From: Dasania marina DSM 21967
Lineage (GTDB): Bacteria > Pseudomonadota > Gammaproteobacteria > Pseudomonadales > Dasaniaceae
Assembly: GCF_000373485.1 (NCBI RefSeq)
Contig: NZ_KB891575.1
Span: 124,001 to 188,000 of the forward strand
DNA length: 64,000 bases
Direction: 5' to 3'
Numbering within the stretch: position 1 is the stretch's first letter; every line of letters begins with the position of its first letter. The position numbers and the translations under genes are program-made. Below, piece after piece: positions 61,476 to 64,000 of this stretch. Below the pieces are notes generated by a model. That model did not search any database. It was given only the letters and a program-made list of their open reading frames with translations, and was not told where the DNA came from.

Positions 61476-62057
61476 TTAAAAATTCCCCTTATACACCTTA
61501 AAGGTGATGGCCGTGCCTGCGCCAGATACGCCGGGGGGGAATACCTTAACGATAATTAATTTGGCGCTGTGATTAGTATCTGCTGTGCCGTCATAGTTGC
61601 CATCATATACAACACAGATATTCATTTGAAAGCGACCAAAATCTTCCAAGGCGTTACCGGCATCGGCAGTTTTATTTCCTAAGGCATCTTCAATATCAAA
61701 AAGGCCGCTGCAATAATCATTGTAATCATCAACATCGTCATAGGCAGCTCGGTTGGATTCACCTTCTGGGCCCATAGTGATGGTGCAAGGTGGTGCGCCT
61801 ACAGCATCGCAGGCGGGTACACCACCCACGGGGGTATTTTCATCAAAGGGACGGCCCAAAATTTCATCAACCAAAGCCTCGCCTAATTTGGCAGCGCGGG
61901 TTTGAAATATAGGCTCTATGGCACGCGGGGCTTGATTAAAGAAGAAGTTAGCCAAGGCAGTAAATGCTAAAGCGGTAACGACCATAGAAGCAATCACCTC
62001 GATAAGGGTAAAACCTCTCTCGCGCTTAGCGCGGCGCGCATTAACAGGCATGTACAT
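61476..62057 (-). CDS. mshD: MSHA minor pilin MshD
   Basis: The 193-residue prepilin has the signal ERGFTLIEVIASMVVTALAFTALANFFF and the MshD features RAAKLGEALVDEILGRPFDE and DVDDYNDYCSG. The start overlaps mshC by 17 bases, suggesting coupled translation. MshD is a minor component thought to prime pilus assembly. Confidence 0.9.
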   Translation of the reverse strand: MYMPVNARRAKRERGFTLIEVIASMVVTALAFTALANFFFNQAPRAIEPIFQTRAAKLGEALVDEILGRPFDENTPVGGVPACDAVGAPPCTITMGPEGESNRAAYDDVDDYNDYCSGLFDIEDALGNKTADAGNALEDFGRFQMNICVVYDGNYDGTADTNHSAKLIIVKVFPPGVSGAGTAITFKVYKGNF

Positions 62058-62526
62058 ACCCTACCGGATTGACACAAACCGCTAAGCCCATAGCTGCTAT
62101 GTTTATTTTTTGTTCAAGGGAAAATTGCGTACCGACCGAAGGGCAGCCATCAAGAGCATTGCCCAAGCCATCAAAAAATATTCGCGTATCCACTATGGCT
62201 ACATCGGCATCAACCACTATGCCATTGCGCCATTCTTCAGTGGGGCCAATTTTTTCAAAAATAGGGCCCGCTAAACGCACCACAGAAATGACGTTGCTGG
62301 TGATATCGAGAAAGTAACAAGAGCTGGGGTTTCTATCGTACATGGCACGCTGTTGCGCCATGCGAGCAGCGGCAATAATTTGATCTTGCGCGGAGTAAGC
62401 CGAGAAATCGTTAGTGCCAGTAAAGGAGGGAATAGCCGCAACGGCTAAAACACCTAGCAACACCATCACCGAAACGAGCTCGATGAGGGTGAAGCCAGAT
62501 TGGCTGGCTGCTTTTGGGTTTTTCAT
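62041..62526 (-). CDS. mshC: MSHA minor pilin MshC
   Basis: The 161-residue prepilin has SGFTLIELVSVMVLLGVLAVAAIPSF at the N-terminus and the MshC element AQDQIIAAARMAQQRAMYDRN. It has cysteines at the C-terminus that could form a loop. It lies 37 bases after the mshA-like gene. Confidence 0.88.
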   Translation of the reverse strand: MKNPKAASQSGFTLIELVSVMVLLGVLAVAAIPSFTGTNDFSAYSAQDQIIAAARMAQQRAMYDRNPSSCYFLDITSNVISVVRLAGPIFEKIGPTEEWRNGIVVDADVAIVDTRIFFDGLGNALDGCPSVGTQFSLEQKINIAAMGLAVCVNPVGYVHAC

Positions 62527-62563
62527 AGGCGGCCAACAAAAAAGAGCAAAAATTTGCTCTGAA

Positions 62564-63067
62564 TTAATTACAATTCGATTTTGTCACTACTACATCGGGA
62601 ATATCTGTTGCAGCTGTTGCCTCAGTAAACTCTAGACGGCAAGTTGCTGAATATCCCATGTAAACTGTTACACCACCAGCTGTAGTTGGAGGCGCAGCAG
62701 CCATTGTTGTATCTGTAGTCCACGCGCCACCAAGTAGAAAGCCTTCTCCATCTATATCAACAGCCGTCGGGGTACCTAAACCTAAAGAGTAAGCATTGAT
62801 GTGGCCATTAGTAACATAAATATCGAGGGTACCATCTGCATCGCTATCAATTTGGGCAACACCGCTTGTCTTAGAATCCAATAATGCTCTAGCAAAAATT
62901 TGCGTATCGGCTCCTTGAATAGCGCCTTTAATACCCTGCAAAGTTGCTTCCTTCGCATCCGCCTGCAAGTTAATAAAACGCGGCAAAGCCGTCACAGCCA
63001 ATATACCTAGTAACACAATAACGGCTACCAATTCGATTAGGGTAAAACCCGATTGTTGTTGTTTCAT
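62564..63067 (-). CDS. mshA: MSHA major pilin-type protein
   Basis: The 167-residue prepilin has QSGFTLIELVAVIVLLGILAVTALPRFINLQADA, the MshA signature, and two C-terminal cysteines (ATCRLEF and KSNC) forming the usual disulfide loop. It is the best candidate for the major subunit, since it is followed by mshC and preceded by a second MshA-like/MshB pilin. The mature domain is short with a DSDADGTLDI loop that could bind calcium. Confidence 0.82.
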   Translation of the reverse strand: MKQQQSGFTLIELVAVIVLLGILAVTALPRFINLQADAKEATLQGIKGAIQGADTQIFARALLDSKTSGVAQIDSDADGTLDIYVTNGHINAYSLGLGTPTAVDIDGEGFLLGGAWTTDTTMAAAPPTTAGGVTVYMGYSATCRLEFTEATAATDIPDVVVTKSNCN

Positions 63068-63100
63068 GGTGTTCCTCTCTTTCTTATAAAAATTATAATA

Positions 63101-63709
63101 CTAGTTAAGGTTGGGCTTGGTGATAATCACCTCGCCGTCTGCTAAATCATAATCAAAGTAATGGGTGGCCACGGCACTGGGCTTACCATTAACGATTAAT
63201 TCGTATCGGCATATATCGGCGGTATTGCCGGTGTCATCACCGCCCGCTTGATCGATTACCGAAGCAAAATATTTGGCATTCACCCTGTCGTTAGGGTTGG
63301 TGGTGATAGCTGGTGCGGTTTGCATCACGCTTAACCACACCTCTACACACTCGGTGGCGGTTTGGCTATCTTCCGAGGCGTCGCTGGCGGGATCAGTATT
63401 GGCAGGCCAGCCCGACTCATTCATATAAATAATTTTGCCATCCAGGTTAATAGCTACTTTATTGCTGGGCGAGGTATTGCTGCCGCCTTTAAAACCATCC
63501 ACCAACCACTTGGCGCGGGCAATATTGATGCCGGTGACAAAGCCTCCCGTCATGCCCTCTAAACTGGCAATTTCGGCCTGTTCGGTGACATCTAAAAACC
63601 GCGGTAGCGCCTGAGCCGCCAATAAACCAATAAGCACGATCACCACTACCATTTCGATAAGGGTAAAACCCGCTTGCTTTCGGCCTGCTGTAATCTTGTT
63701 TTTATTCAT
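63101..63709 (-). CDS. mshB: MSHA pilin-like protein MshB
   Basis: The 202-residue prepilin has QAGFTLIEMVVVIVLIGLLAAQALPRFLDVTEQAE and a C-terminal cysteine pair (ATECVEVW and ADICRYEL). Its place before mshA, and its greater length, agree with MshB. The ATG at 63709 was chosen because a TTG ten codons upstream lacks support. The (AGTCTCT)n array begins 85 bases upstream of the ATG. Confidence 0.82.
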   Translation of the reverse strand: MNKNKITAGRKQAGFTLIEMVVVIVLIGLLAAQALPRFLDVTEQAEIASLEGMTGGFVTGINIARAKWLVDGFKGGSNTSPSNKVAINLDGKIIYMNESGWPANTDPASDASEDSQTATECVEVWLSVMQTAPAITTNPNDRVNAKYFASVIDQAGGDDTGNTADICRYELIVNGKPSAVATHYFDYDLADGEVIITKPNLN

Positions 63710-63793
63710 TTTTTCATTGTACTCATCGCAATATTGCAAGTATAGACAATAATTTAGGGTTTACTTCTAATACTTTACATTAATTTGTAATTC

Positions 63794-63963
63794 AGTCTCT
63801 AGTCTCTAGTCTCTAGTCTCTAGTCTCTAGTCTCTAGTCTCTAGTCTCTAGTCTCTAGTCTCTAGTCTCTAGTCTCTAGTCTCTAGTCTCTAGTCTCTAG
63901 TCTCTAGTCTCTAGTCTCTAGTCTCTAGTCTCTAGTCTCTAGTCTCTAGTCTCTAGTCTCTAG
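63794..63963. repeat. Pure heptamer array, about 24 copies of AGTCTCT
   Basis: The 7-bp unit AGTCTCT is repeated without interruption for 170 bases, immediately upstream of the msh pilin genes. Each unit junction contains CTAG, a tetranucleotide usually rare in bacterial genomes. Such pure short repeats are prone to slippage. The 37 bases after it, to the window end, hold nothing recognisable. Confidence 0.95.
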
Positions 63964-64000
63964 AAAATTTTTGCTCGTGGCTAGCGCCTGTCAACTACTT

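Noticed and set aside
63794-63963. CRISPR array
   Set aside because: Unit is 7 bp with no spacers.
1-64000. tRNA, rRNA, riboswitch, prophage, insertion sequence
   Set aside because: None was recognised on reading; transposase, integrase and tRNA-like cloverleaf patterns were not seen, though a short non-coding RNA could have been missed by eye.

Overview
The window reads as chromosome of a free-living, probably marine gammaproteobacterium. Core genes arranged as orn, rsgA, psd, then a fimX-like gene, serB and parC recall the fimX neighbourhood of Pseudomonas (recalled from memory, not searched). The MSHA pilus genes, SlyD, TypA, ThiI and glnA-ntrB-ntrC also fit this class. The many TonB receptors with catabolic enzymes suggest a Cellvibrionales-like marine heterotroph, but that is inference. 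No rRNA, tRNA, CRISPR array, insertion sequence or prophage was recognised.

Layout. 1-7 kb: aromatic/aspartate aminotransferase, orn, rsgA, a GAF protein, psd, a TauE-type permease, epmA and efp. 7-13.6 kb: an accessory island (MFS transporter, TonB receptor, S58 peptidase/amidase, AraC regulator) that separates efp from epmB. 13.7-21.5 kb: epmB, a PilZ-like protein, a degenerate FimX-like c-di-GMP protein, serB and a ytjB-like gene. 21.5-32.5 kb: a second accessory island (TetR, Tat-exported flavin amine oxidase, aldehyde dehydrogenase, TonB receptor, MFS transporter, two tandem amidases). 32.6-46.5 kb: transporters, an FAD amine oxidoreductase, parC, small proteins, a SlyD-type isomerase, a DUF4105 protein, dtd, a prolyl iminopeptidase and a diguanylate cyclase. 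46.7-56.1 kb: typA, thiI and the nitrogen-control group glnA, ntrB, ntrC. 57-64 kb: the minor-pilin end of an MSHA operon, transcribed leftward, with a 24-copy heptamer repeat upstream of it.

How the genes work together. EF-P (with Lys34), EpmA and EpmB form a complete beta-lysylation set. glnA carries a near-consensus sigma-54 promoter and an NtrC site, and a second NtrC-like site lies before ntrB, so the nitrogen circuit is self-contained. The two accessory islands share a TonB receptor followed by a paralogous MFS transporter, next to a different class of amide hydrolase in each. They look like two versions of one scavenging module for an amide- or amine-containing compound. In the second island the enzymes could convert amide to amine, aldehyde and acid.

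The most unusual non-coding features are degenerate 7-bp repeat arrays at three convergent gene junctions, one of which encodes the end of SerB. Others are a pure (AGTCTCT)n array before the pilus genes, and perfect palindromes straddling the stop codons of an amidase gene and of parC.
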